The notes beneath the pieces were generated by a model. That model ran no database searches and had not been told where the DNA came from. It saw only the letters and a list, made by a program, of their open reading frames with translations. From assembly GCA_947503965.1 (NCBI GenBank), contig CANNFU010000008.1, positions 62,001 through 126,000 on the forward strand: a stretch of 64,000 bases of DNA. Reading direction: 5' to 3'. Shown in pieces: positions 35,135 to 43,388 of this stretch (the first letter of the stretch is position 1; every line of letters begins with the position of its first letter). The position numbers and the translations under genes are program-made. Source of the DNA: an uncultured Paracoccaceae bacterium. GTDB lineage: Bacteria; Pseudomonadota; Alphaproteobacteria; Rhodobacterales; Rhodobacteraceae.

Positions 35135-38100
35135 TCAGACGATAACAAAGTTATCTGCTGAAAGACTAAGGTTCATACCCAGCTGCGCGAACTCAATGGC
35201 GTCAAGCTCTCCGGAACCATCAGCATCATAAGACAGCGCCCCGGTTTCGGTATTGTAGATGATGCGGTCGTCGGCATCACGGCTTTCGCCCATTGCGCTA
35301 CCATGGAACGCGCCAAAGGACAGCGCCCCATCATCGCCCAGCTCCGTAAAGATGAGGTTGTCGAGAAGGATCAAATCTTCGGCGACACAGAAGTCCCTGA
35401 TCCTGTCAACATTGTCATCCCCAAGCGCTGTAGTGAAGCGGAACGAATCCTCGCCCGCGCCGCCGACCAGCAAGTCGGCGCCAAGCCCACCATCGAGCAG
35501 GTCGCTGCCTCTGCCACCAAAGAGCCGGTCATCGCCCGCCTCGCCCGGTTGGGCAGGTGGGGCAGGGAAGTCGACCGATACGTTCAACTCGTATGTCGAC
35601 CCTTCGGGGATGGCCTCGGTCCAGCCGCCTTCCGTCGATTCCGTTGTCCAGCTGCCTTCCAGAATGTAGTAGGTTCCGGTTTCTTCGACGACGAAAACAG
35701 TGCTTGAATCCCGGACGCTTGTAGAGCCGGGATCGCCGCCGCCATCATCGTTTTCGGCGACGATATTGCCATTGCTGTCCAGCAATCTGACCCAGCTGTC
35801 ATGGACGTTGGGATCGGCGATGCCGTCAATGTCGATTGTGATGATCGTACCTGCCGCCAGATCGATACTGTAATACGCTCCAAGCCCGTTGCCGGTGGCA
35901 TTGACGGTCGTGTGCAGCACGGTTGTTGAATCGAAGATATCCGGGTCTTCTGTCAGTGAGAAGTTATCGGAAATGTCGAATGCCGTGGCGATCGAATTGT
36001 TCGTCGCATCAGGCCCCAACGTGGTGTAGCCGGTGCCCAGACCGGGGGTTGGCGGCGCATCGCCCTGATACGCAAAGTCGCCAAGCAGCGTGTCATCGCC
36101 CCCGCCGCCACGCAGCACATCATCGCCGCCTTGGCCGGTCAGCACATTGGCCGCACGGTCGCCGATCAACCGATCATCAAAGCCCGAACCGGCCAGATTT
36201 TCGATTGAAATATAGGTGTCGCCTTCGGACCCGTCGCGCCTGAGGTTGAGCCGGACCCCGCTGGTCGCGTCGGCGTAATCTGCCGTGTCGCTACCTGCGC
36301 CGCCGTTCAGAATGTCGGTACCGCCGCCACCCGTCAGCGTATCATCACCAGAGCCACCGGAAAGTTCGTTGGTCTGGTCGTCCCCGATCAGGTGATCATC
36401 ATGGAATGAACCGACGACATTTTCGATCTCGGCAAGGATATCGTTCCGGATCACAGTGCCGCGTCCGACGATTTGCGCCGGGCCGGTTGCGTCGCCGCCA
36501 CTGGCCGTCCCGTTGGCAAGATCCACGGTCACGCCAGCGGAACTGCCAGCGTAAACAACCGTATCAATGCCATCGCCGCCATTCATGTAGTCCTGACCGG
36601 ACCCGCCGATGAGTGTGTCATCGCCATCTTCGCCATACAGGATGTCGCCATCATTGCCGCCGTCCAGTACGTCATTCCCGGCGCCGCCGTTGAAATAGTC
36701 ACCACCGCCCTGGCCCCAGAAATGATTGTCCGATGCGTTCCCGACGAAACGGTCGATCCGATCGTCCGACCCAATCAGGTTCTCGATGCTGTAGAATGTA
36801 TCGCCCGAGGCTGTGCCACCACTGGCCACATTCGTTTCAAGATTGACGAGCAGTTGGAACGGGCTTTCCCGGCTGTAGTCAACAGTATCGCTGCCATCGC
36901 CGCCTATAAAGACGTCGATGCCGTCTTGACCACTGAGCATATCGTCGCCGTCGCCACCGTTGAGGATATCATTGCCCTGGCCGCCAAGGATGGTGTCGTT
37001 ACCAGCACCGCCATAAAGTGTGTCGTTGCCGTCATCACTTTCGGTTTGGTCATCAAGATCCGCGATCGCAATCGTGTTGTTGATATCGCGACTGGCGAGT
37101 GAGTCAGCACCGCCGATGATGAAATCGTCACCGCCGCCGCCAAAGATCGTGTCATCCCCGGCACCGCCATCCAGCGTTTCACTGCTGTCATCGCCAAAGA
37201 TGATGCTTGTCAGGGTTTTGTCGCCAACGCTGGGTAGGGTTTCACCTCCGCCATTGTCTGGCTGGTAGGGCGTTCCATCGGCATAGATGATGTTTTCGAC
37301 ATTATCGACTTCACCAATGTCGAGGTCGCTGTTCAATACGATGATGGTGTCGTTCCCGCCGTCTTCCTCCTCGTGCACGATATCGTCGAGGGAGTCGACG
37401 AAGTAGACGTCATCGCCGCCATATCCAGCCATCCGGTCATCACCACCACGGCCATCAAGCACGTTGTTGCCGTCATTGCCGATCAGAATATCGTCATGGC
37501 TGCTGCCGATGCCGTTTTCGATGTAGTATTCGGTTTCGTCCGCGTTATGCCCGGCAAAGATGGACACGTTGTTGCTGTGGCCGTTCACGCTGGAAAACTG
37601 CCCGGCGCGCAAATCAAGGACTGTCCCGGCTGTGGACCCAGAGAAATCAATTGTGTCGGTGCCACCCGTGTCGTGGATCACAAAACCGATGTCACGCTGC
37701 ATGCCCGTTGAGGTCAGCTCATACCCATATTCGGTACTGTTGAAGCCATAGACATTGTCCCCGGTTTGGAGGTTGATGGTCTCGTAGGTCCGCACCCCGT
37801 TCTCGTCCACCTCCGAGAAATAACGACGGATTGTCGCCTCAATATCGGCCATCATGGGGGTGGCTGCCGACCACCGGGTGCCTTCGCCAACGTCGATCCC
37901 GTCGAAATAGGACATGACGCTGTATTGCTGCCGGTCATAAATCCACGTTGCGTTGTTCAGATAATTGATCTGTACACCGCCCGGGCCGCTGTAGTTGTAA
38001 AGACCGGGGTGGTTCAGACCGAATTCATGACCAAATTCGTGGACAAAGGTGTCAAACACGTAACCACCGATATCCGTCAGGTTGGGTTCGGTGTCGTGGA

Positions 38101-38476
38101 AACGTTGGCCCACGCTGACATAGCGGTTGCTGGAAAACGCGCTGCCATCACTGGGCTCGCCAATTTCCGGGCTGACGATCTGCATCCAATCCGTGTCGGG
38201 ATCGAAGGGGGTATCATAGACTATTTCGAATTGGAGTGGTGTGACAGAAGCCCACATCTGCAAGGCGCCAACTGCGGCGGCCTGATAATCGGGATGGTTG
38301 GCAAGCTCTGAGACATTGATCCTCATCGGCTCCGCCGCGATCTCTGACGTTAGGCTGCGGGGCAGTGCCCCGAGATAGTCGAGGTAGGCTTCGTAGTCTT
38401 CACTTTTGCCAAATGGATTGTCCGGTGTCTGGTCATTGACCCACCATTCATCGTTTGTCTGGATTGGAGACGGCAT
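35135..38476 (-). CDS. Serralysin-like RTX metalloprotease, type I secreted
   Basis: An 1113-residue protein, about twice the length of classic serralysins. The catalytic domain has the zinc motif HEFGHEFGLNH (H146, E147, H150, H156) and the Met-turn VMSYFDG (M188). A very long array of glycine/aspartate nonapeptides (GGxGxD type, about residues 340-850) forms calcium-binding beta-rolls, interrupted by linker domains. A bacterial pre-peptidase C-terminal-like domain follows (ISDNFSLTEDPDIFD ... TYYILEGSWTTE). A last RTX block and the Peptidase_M10_C secretion tail (FRFTTALGDDNVDRIRDF) end the protein. The start at 38476 follows AGGGGGTTCCCAAAG. No ABC/MFP/TolC secretion genes adjoin it. Confidence 0.93.
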   Translation of the reverse strand: MPSPIQTNDEWWVNDQTPDNPFGKSEDYEAYLDYLGALPRSLTSEIAAEPMRINVSELANHPDYQAAAVGALQMWASVTPLQFEIVYDTPFDPDTDWMQIVSPEIGEPSDGSAFSSNRYVSVGQRFHDTEPNLTDIGGYVFDTFVHEFGHEFGLNHPGLYNYSGPGGVQINYLNNATWIYDRQQYSVMSYFDGIDVGEGTRWSAATPMMADIEATIRRYFSEVDENGVRTYETINLQTGDNVYGFNSTEYGYELTSTGMQRDIGFVIHDTGGTDTIDFSGSTAGTVLDLRAGQFSSVNGHSNNVSIFAGHNADETEYYIENGIGSSHDDILIGNDGNNVLDGRGGDDRMAGYGGDDVYFVDSLDDIVHEEEDGGNDTIIVLNSDLDIGEVDNVENIIYADGTPYQPDNGGGETLPSVGDKTLTSIIFGDDSSETLDGGAGDDTIFGGGGDDFIIGGADSLASRDINNTIAIADLDDQTESDDGNDTLYGGAGNDTILGGQGNDILNGGDGDDMLSGQDGIDVFIGGDGSDTVDYSRESPFQLLVNLETNVASGGTASGDTFYSIENLIGSDDRIDRFVGNASDNHFWGQGGGDYFNGGAGNDVLDGGNDGDILYGEDGDDTLIGGSGQDYMNGGDGIDTVVYAGSSAGVTVDLANGTASGGDATGPAQIVGRGTVIRNDILAEIENVVGSFHDDHLIGDDQTNELSGGSGDDTLTGGGGTDILNGGAGSDTADYADATSGVRLNLRRDGSEGDTYISIENLAGSGFDDRLIGDRAANVLTGQGGDDVLRGGGGDDTLLGDFAYQGDAPPTPGLGTGYTTLGPDATNNSIATAFDISDNFSLTEDPDIFDSTTVLHTTVNATGNGLGAYYSIDLAAGTIITIDIDGIADPNVHDSWVRLLDSNGNIVAENDDGGGDPGSTSVRDSSTVFVVEETGTYYILEGSWTTESTEGGWTEAIPEGSTYELNVSVDFPAPPAQPGEAGDDRLFGGRGSDLLDGGLGADLLVGGAGEDSFRFTTALGDDNVDRIRDFCVAEDLILLDNLIFTELGDDGALSFGAFHGSAMGESRDADDRIIYNTETGALSYDADGSGELDAIEFAQLGMNLSLSADNFVIV

Positions 38477-39929
38477 CTTTGGGAACCCCCTGTGGTACAA
38501 CCTGAGATTATTTCGGCTGAAAGGTTTTTGTGCTGCCAACTACCGACAGGCGTCTTGCGGACGGCCTGTTGTACTTATCACCCTTGATCATAATGCTGTG
38601 ATAGCGCGAGCATGTCCACAGCTCTTAAAATGGGGTGGACTTATTAATTAATAATAAAATCAAATGATTAAGATATAGATCGACGCAATAGGCTGAAATC
38701 AGCCTGATTACTCGTACCGTTAGCTGGCCGGCGCGCGTATCGGCCACTCAAAGAACCAGTGAAATTCACAAACGCGTTGAGCATCGAGAATCGTAAACGT
38801 CACAACTCAATCCAGACGCGAAATTCTTCAGGTGCTACTGGCCGGTTTACGAATAGCTTGTCTATTATGATGCCGCCCATCAGATTCATCCGATGAAGGC
38901 CCTAGGCTTTCGAACCAAGGGCCGCCCAATTGGGCTATGATGCCGGAACGCGACCGTGCAAGCCAAAGATGAACAACGACGATTTGCTGGAGCCGTTCGG
39001 CAGACGTCAAAAAATCATTCGTGGTTGATGAGCTGACGAGAGAGTTTATTGGTCGACCATACGAGATCGTATAGGGCGTCATAGCCCCGGATCCTCGCCA
39101 GCACTGAACACACACTCGCGTCTTGGCAAAGCACGAAGACTGCGGATGAAAATCTTGGCGCGGAGGTTGTCCTTCATTTCACGTCTGTAAAGCAGCCCAA
39201 ACCATCGTGAAGGATCGGTCGCTCCATACGGGTAGAACTGCCTCTTCGGTGCCTCTGTCTGAAGTCGATCAGTCCACAGGGCTGCCGGTACAACGGCGTG
39301 AGCCGGTTCGATTTAGGAGAGCACTCCCTCAGGGGATCGTGTTCGACAGATCTGGTGCTCCTTGGCTATCGCGGTCTTCCAGGATCATGATGCCAACTCT
39401 ATCGCGGGATGGATCGAATTCCTCTATATAGTGCAGACTGGCGCAGCAGCAGCATCACGAAAGATGGATCGCTTCCCAACGTTGCGTGGCGCTCACGACC
39501 TGGTTTTGCTGCCATGAAATGCGGAAGGCGCTCGCCACAAAACTCGATGGCTTAGGCTCTGCAGAAATCATTGCCCAGCGTAGATAGGCAAGCTCTTAAA
39601 CTCTACCTGTCATGCGTGAAGCAGACATTCGTCGCATCTACAGCATCGGCAATTCTGGGCTATCAAAGGACGTTCTTGTGTCTGGTCCTCCGTTTCCGTA
39701 CGAGTGATTTTGGGCTTCTCTAATGAGGCTCCTTGGGCCTGTGGACGCATGCGAAGTGCATGATGTGGATGGATTTTGTCGTATTGCCTGACGCGACCTG
39801 CCAATCGGATGCAGAAAAATCGGTGCATCCAGCCAAAGATGCGCGACGGTCCACAATGACACCGCGTTTTGTTGGCGTCTCAATATGCAGTTGCATCCTC
39901 TCGCCTTCGTTAAAGGCGTCTTTCCAGTC
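38477..39929. other. Decayed region without intact genes
   Basis: About 1.45 kb upstream of the RTX gene. It contains only short, mutually overlapping frames without start signals or family similarity, except for a transposase-like fragment near 39.7 kb. The first 200 bp probably include the RTX promoter (AT-rich, 38600-38690). The rest looks like the remains of insertion elements. Confidence 0.5.
39720..39830 (-). pseudogene. IS3-family transposase, C-terminal remnant
   Basis: The minus strand reads ...RQYDKIHPHHALRMRPQ, which resembles the C-terminal part of IS3-type (OrfB) integrases (xDYNxxHPHSALxMRSP...). The preceding residues are out of frame and degraded. Only a few dozen codons can be recognised, so the assignment is tentative. 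Confidence 0.4.
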
Positions 39930-40235
39930 TCAGATCTGCAAAAGCGCCAGTTTGCGCGCCAGCGCGTCGCGTTCTTCGATCAGGTCCAGCACAAGGGCGA
40001 CCCCGGCCACGTTCAGCCCCAGGTCGCGCATCAGGCGCGCGGCCTTGCGGGCGCGGGCGATGTGGGGTGGTGTGAACTCCCATTCGGGGGCGGTCTGGGT
40101 GATCGGGGTAACGACCCCGTGATCGACCAGGGTCACGACCCAATCGGCGTTGGTGTCACAAAACACCGTCAGTTCGGACAGTGACAATGTCTCGATGACA
40201 TCTATGCCGGGGTTGCGGGGTTTTGCTTTTTTCAT
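39930..40235 (-). CDS. cbpM: CbpM, chaperone-modulator protein
   Basis: A 101-residue MerR-like helical protein that binds and inhibits the J-protein CbpA. The family layout is seen in TLSLSELTVFCDTNADWVVTLVDHGVV, FTPPHIARARKAARLMRDLGLN and VALVLDLIEERDAL. It is encoded four bases after cbpA on the same strand, as in Escherichia coli, which strongly supports the assignment. Confidence 0.9.
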   Translation of the reverse strand: MKKAKPRNPGIDVIETLSLSELTVFCDTNADWVVTLVDHGVVTPITQTAPEWEFTPPHIARARKAARLMRDLGLNVAGVALVLDLIEERDALARKLALLQI

Positions 40236-40239
40236 GGCG

Positions 40240-41124
40240 TTATACTCCTAGTTTCGCGCGCGGGTTAAAGCGCTGTTCTTTGGCCAGCTGCTGATAAAGA
40301 TCGCGGGCCTTGGCGGACAGATTTGACGGGTTCACGATGGACAGTTCCGCATAAAGATCACCCTTTTGCGCCGTCGGCAGCCCCCTGCCCCGCAGGCGCA
40401 GTTTCTGGCCTTGTTTCGCACCTGCCGGGATGGTCAGATCCACCGGGCCTGTGGGGGTCGGCATCTTGACCTTGCCCCCCAGGGCGGCCTCCCATGGGCT
40501 GACGGGCAGGTTGACGTAAAGATCGCGCCCGTCGATGCGATAGATCGGGTGTGGTTTGAAAGCGATTTCAACAAATAGATCACCGCCATCACTGCCCTGC
40601 CCTTTCAGGCGCAGCTGCTGGCCGGGCAGGATGCCTTTGGGCACGCGAAGATCGACATTGCGGGTCTCCAGGGTCATGCGGCCCGCCGCATCAATCTGCG
40701 GCACCTGGAGCGTCAGCGTATGGCGCGCACCGGCAATGGCGTTCTCAAGTGCAATCTCCAGCCGTGCATGCTGATCCTGACGCATCCCTCCCGCCCCGAA
40801 CCGCTGGCCAAAGAAATCGCGGAACATATCGGCGTTGATGTCGCGTTCGTCAAAGGCATAGCCGCCCTGCCAGCGGGTGTCTTGCGCAGGGTCCGGGCGC
40901 GGTTGATCCCAGTCAGCACCATAGCGGTCGTAAGCGGCGCGTTTTTCAGGGTCGCTCAGCACATCATAGGCGGCCCCGGCAGCCTTGAATTTTGCGTCTG
41001 CTTCGGGGCCGGGGTTCACATCTGGATGATATTTGCGGGCCATCTTGCGATAGGCGCGTTTGATATCATCGGGAGAGGCATCCTTGGGCACGCCAAGCGC
41101 TTCGTAATGGGCCGTGTCTGTCAC
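40240..41124 (-). CDS. cbpA: CbpA-like DnaJ co-chaperone
   Basis: A 294-residue J-protein. The J-domain (residues 5-70) has the HPD motif at 33-35 (ARKYHPDVNPG). A short G/F-like linker (GADWDQPRPDPAQDTRWQGG) follows, then the two C-terminal substrate-binding domains (LRVPKGILPGQQLRLKGQG; LTIPAGAKQGQKLRLRGRG) without a zinc finger, as in CbpA. It stimulates DnaK and is paired with CbpM downstream. It diverges from a universal-stress gene across an FNR-like box. Confidence 0.93.
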   Translation of the reverse strand: MTDTAHYEALGVPKDASPDDIKRAYRKMARKYHPDVNPGPEADAKFKAAGAAYDVLSDPEKRAAYDRYGADWDQPRPDPAQDTRWQGGYAFDERDINADMFRDFFGQRFGAGGMRQDQHARLEIALENAIAGARHTLTLQVPQIDAAGRMTLETRNVDLRVPKGILPGQQLRLKGQGSDGGDLFVEIAFKPHPIYRIDGRDLYVNLPVSPWEAALGGKVKMPTPTGPVDLTIPAGAKQGQKLRLRGRGLPTAQKGDLYAELSIVNPSNLSAKARDLYQQLAKEQRFNPRAKLGV

Positions 41125-41179
41125 GTCATCGTCTCACATTGATCTGCCGGTGTTGTCGCACGGCGCGTGCAAGGCGGGA

Positions 41180-41193
41180 TTGACTAATCTCAA
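41180..41193. promoter_or_regulatory. FNR-like box
   Basis: TTGACTAATCTCAA (TTGAC-N4-CTCAA) lies between cbpA (start 41124) and the divergent universal-stress gene (start 41249). It keeps TTGA-N6-TCAA and is one of four such sites, all in divergent promoters. Confidence 0.6.
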
Positions 41194-41248
41194 TCGAATG
41201 CTTGCCGGGGGCCCCTAGAATATGGGTCAGACAACCAAGAGGCATATC

Positions 41249-42100
41249 ATGGAAAACTATACATTTCTGGCGCTGCAAGGCCCCGATGGCACAACTGCGG
41301 ATCTTGCCCCGGTGGCCGAAAAGGCGGCGGCTGTGGGCGGACGGCTGAATGTTTTGCACATTGGCCCCGTCCCGCTCTTGCCCTATACGCTGACGGCGCA
41401 CCCCTACGGTATGCCGACCTTGCCTGACAACTGGGTTGAAAATCGCAACAGTATGGCGCGCACGCTGGCTGCACATCAGGATGACACCCGCGCCTATCTG
41501 TCAAAGCAAGGGCTGGGGGGCGAGGTTGGGATATATTGCGTCGAACCGGCAGCCTTTCATGATCTGGTCGGCCTGCGGGCTATCTTTGCCGATGTCAGTA
41601 TCGTTCTGGACAGCTTGCGGTCCGACAAAGCGGCCTTTGACAACGTCGTTTACGGTTTGCTTTTCGATGCGCCTGGCCCGGTTATCCTGAATGTGGAAGC
41701 AAAGCCCAAAGCGTTATCGCCAGACAATGTTTTCATCGCCTGGGACAGCAGCCTGCACGCAACCCGCGCCGTGCGCGCGGCGCTGCCTTTGCTGAAAAGC
41801 GCCAAAGAGGTGACAATCGCCTGCTTTGACGCCGATCCGTCCCGTTATGCAGACGGGCAAAGCCCCGGGTCCGATCTGGCCACCTGGCTGAGCCATCATG
41901 GTGCGGTCGTCACGGTGCAGGAATATGCCACAGGTCACGACAATGTGGGCGGTGCCTTGCAGATGCGGGCCAAGGAACGGACCGCTGATCTGGTGGTGAT
42001 GGGTGCCTATGGGCGCAGCCGCTGGAACGAGCGGTTCTTCGGGGGCACCACGGAATCGCTCATCAAACAGCGTAAACTGCCGGTTCTTCTAGCCCATTGA
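41249..42100 (+). CDS. Universal stress protein (two-half UspA type)
   Basis: A 283-residue protein. The C-terminal UspA domain ends with DLVVMGAYGRSRWNERFFGGTTESLIKQRKLPVLLAH, carrying the G-x2-G-x9-G nucleotide-binding signature; the N-terminal half is a degenerate copy (TFLALQGPDGTTADLAPVAEKA). The start at 41249 follows AAGAGGCATATC; a longer frame is possible but has no ribosome binding site. It is divergent from cbpA across an FNR-like box. Confidence 0.9.
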   Translation: MENYTFLALQGPDGTTADLAPVAEKAAAVGGRLNVLHIGPVPLLPYTLTAHPYGMPTLPDNWVENRNSMARTLAAHQDDTRAYLSKQGLGGEVGIYCVEPAAFHDLVGLRAIFADVSIVLDSLRSDKAAFDNVVYGLLFDAPGPVILNVEAKPKALSPDNVFIAWDSSLHATRAVRAALPLLKSAKEVTIACFDADPSRYADGQSPGSDLATWLSHHGAVVTVQEYATGHDNVGGALQMRAKERTADLVVMGAYGRSRWNERFFGGTTESLIKQRKLPVLLAH

Positions 42101-42166
42101 CGCCATCTGCTACCATGGGCTTTGACGCGCTGAATATCTGGCGAGGGCGTTAAAAACCTTCAACTA

Positions 42167-43384
42167 TTACTCTGTCAGGCTGCGGCGATCCACGATCTGC
42201 CCGCCCGAGATCAGCTGATCATTGGGGTGGGTCACCACGGCCGCACCGACGGCCAGCCCGTCCAGCACTTCGGCGAACTGCGTGTTCTGGCGACCGATGC
42301 GGATAACCTGTTCCGTGGCGATCCCGTCAGACGCGGTAAAGACCGCCCATTCGCCATTGCGCTTGAAAAGCGCGCTCAGCGGCACCTGCAGCACATCGTC
42401 CTTGCGCCATTCGGTAATCCGCAGAAACACAGCAAACCCGTCACCCAGGGCAGTCCGCTCTGTGGCAGGCGTCGTGATGTCAAAGATCGCGTCAAGCCGC
42501 TGCTCCTCGATCCCCAGTGCGGACACTTTGGTTTCAGCCGAAGGCGCGATGCGCGTCAGAGAGGCCGACAGGGGCACAGGGCCGCCCCAGCGTTCGACAA
42601 CCGCGGTGGCACCCGGTTGCAGGCGCACAGCATCGCTGGACAACAGATCGGCCACGATCTCCAACTCGGCCGGGTCGCCCAAACGCAGCAAGGGTGCGCC
42701 GGTCAAAACCGGACGTTCGCTGGTTTCGACCACGCTGAGGATGACACCATCAGCCGGCGATCTGATCTCCACACAGCAGCTTGCATCAACCTGTGCGCCC
42801 GCATCGGGGACTTGCAACATCGTTTCGGCGCGGTTCAGCGTGCCCTTGGCCATGTCAATGCGGGCCTCTGCGGCTTCGACGGCGGTCTGCGCGACGGCCA
42901 GCCGTTGCAACGCGTCCTCAAGCCGGGTCAGCGACGCGACATCGCGTTCTACCAGCGTCTGTGTGCGATCATACTGCGACCGGGCAAGGGACCGGTCCTC
43001 CAAGGCGCGCGCCAGATCGGTTTCGGCGACATGCAGTGCGGCTTCGGCCTCTTGCACGGTGGCCTGGGCCTGCAACATCGTGCGGCTGTCCAGCAAGGTC
43101 GGGGCCGCAGGGCGCACGATGGCAATCACCGTTTCACCCGCGACGACCGGATCGCCAACATCAACCGGGGACCGCAGGGCCGTGCCCGTGATCGGGCTGG
43201 CAACATCGTAAATCTCCTTGATCCGAGTCACCCCGTCGGCATTGATCGTTACCTCCAGCGGGCCGCGCGCCGCGGTGTGCAGATCGACGGGAACCGGATC
43301 TTCGCGGAACGCGACATAGCCCAGCCCCAGCATTAATGCGGCGCCAAGACCCAGCAATCCAAGTGTGCGTGGTTTCAGTGACAT
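42167..43384 (-). CDS. Periplasmic adaptor of an ABC exporter (HlyD/MacA-like)
   Basis: A 405-residue membrane-fusion protein. The N-terminal anchor (LGLLGLGAALMLGLGYVAF) precedes lipoyl halves (SPITGTALRSPVDVGDPVVAGE; SPADGVILSVVETSERPVLTG) separated by a long helical hairpin (about residues 95-200), then barrel domains. It follows the FtsX-type permease gene by four bases and completes an adaptor-permease-ATPase set. The substrate is not apparent. SPADGVILSV is preceded by a double Cys (ASCCVEI), an uncommon feature at this position. Confidence 0.88.
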   Translation of the reverse strand: MSLKPRTLGLLGLGAALMLGLGYVAFREDPVPVDLHTAARGPLEVTINADGVTRIKEIYDVASPITGTALRSPVDVGDPVVAGETVIAIVRPAAPTLLDSRTMLQAQATVQEAEAALHVAETDLARALEDRSLARSQYDRTQTLVERDVASLTRLEDALQRLAVAQTAVEAAEARIDMAKGTLNRAETMLQVPDAGAQVDASCCVEIRSPADGVILSVVETSERPVLTGAPLLRLGDPAELEIVADLLSSDAVRLQPGATAVVERWGGPVPLSASLTRIAPSAETKVSALGIEEQRLDAIFDITTPATERTALGDGFAVFLRITEWRKDDVLQVPLSALFKRNGEWAVFTASDGIATEQVIRIGRQNTQFAEVLDGLAVGAAVVTHPNDQLISGGQIVDRRSLTE

Positions 43385-43388
43385 GGGG

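Noticed and set aside
38880..38960. tRNA-like sequence on the minus strand (TAGCCCAATTGG and GGTTCGAAA)
   Set aside because: No acceptor stem or anticodon arm fits between the two pieces and the T-arm does not pair, so it is at most a fossil.
39207..39431. Plus-strand frame of 74 codons upstream of the IS3 remnant
   Set aside because: No ribosome binding site, no domain and unusual composition; it is treated as part of the decayed region.
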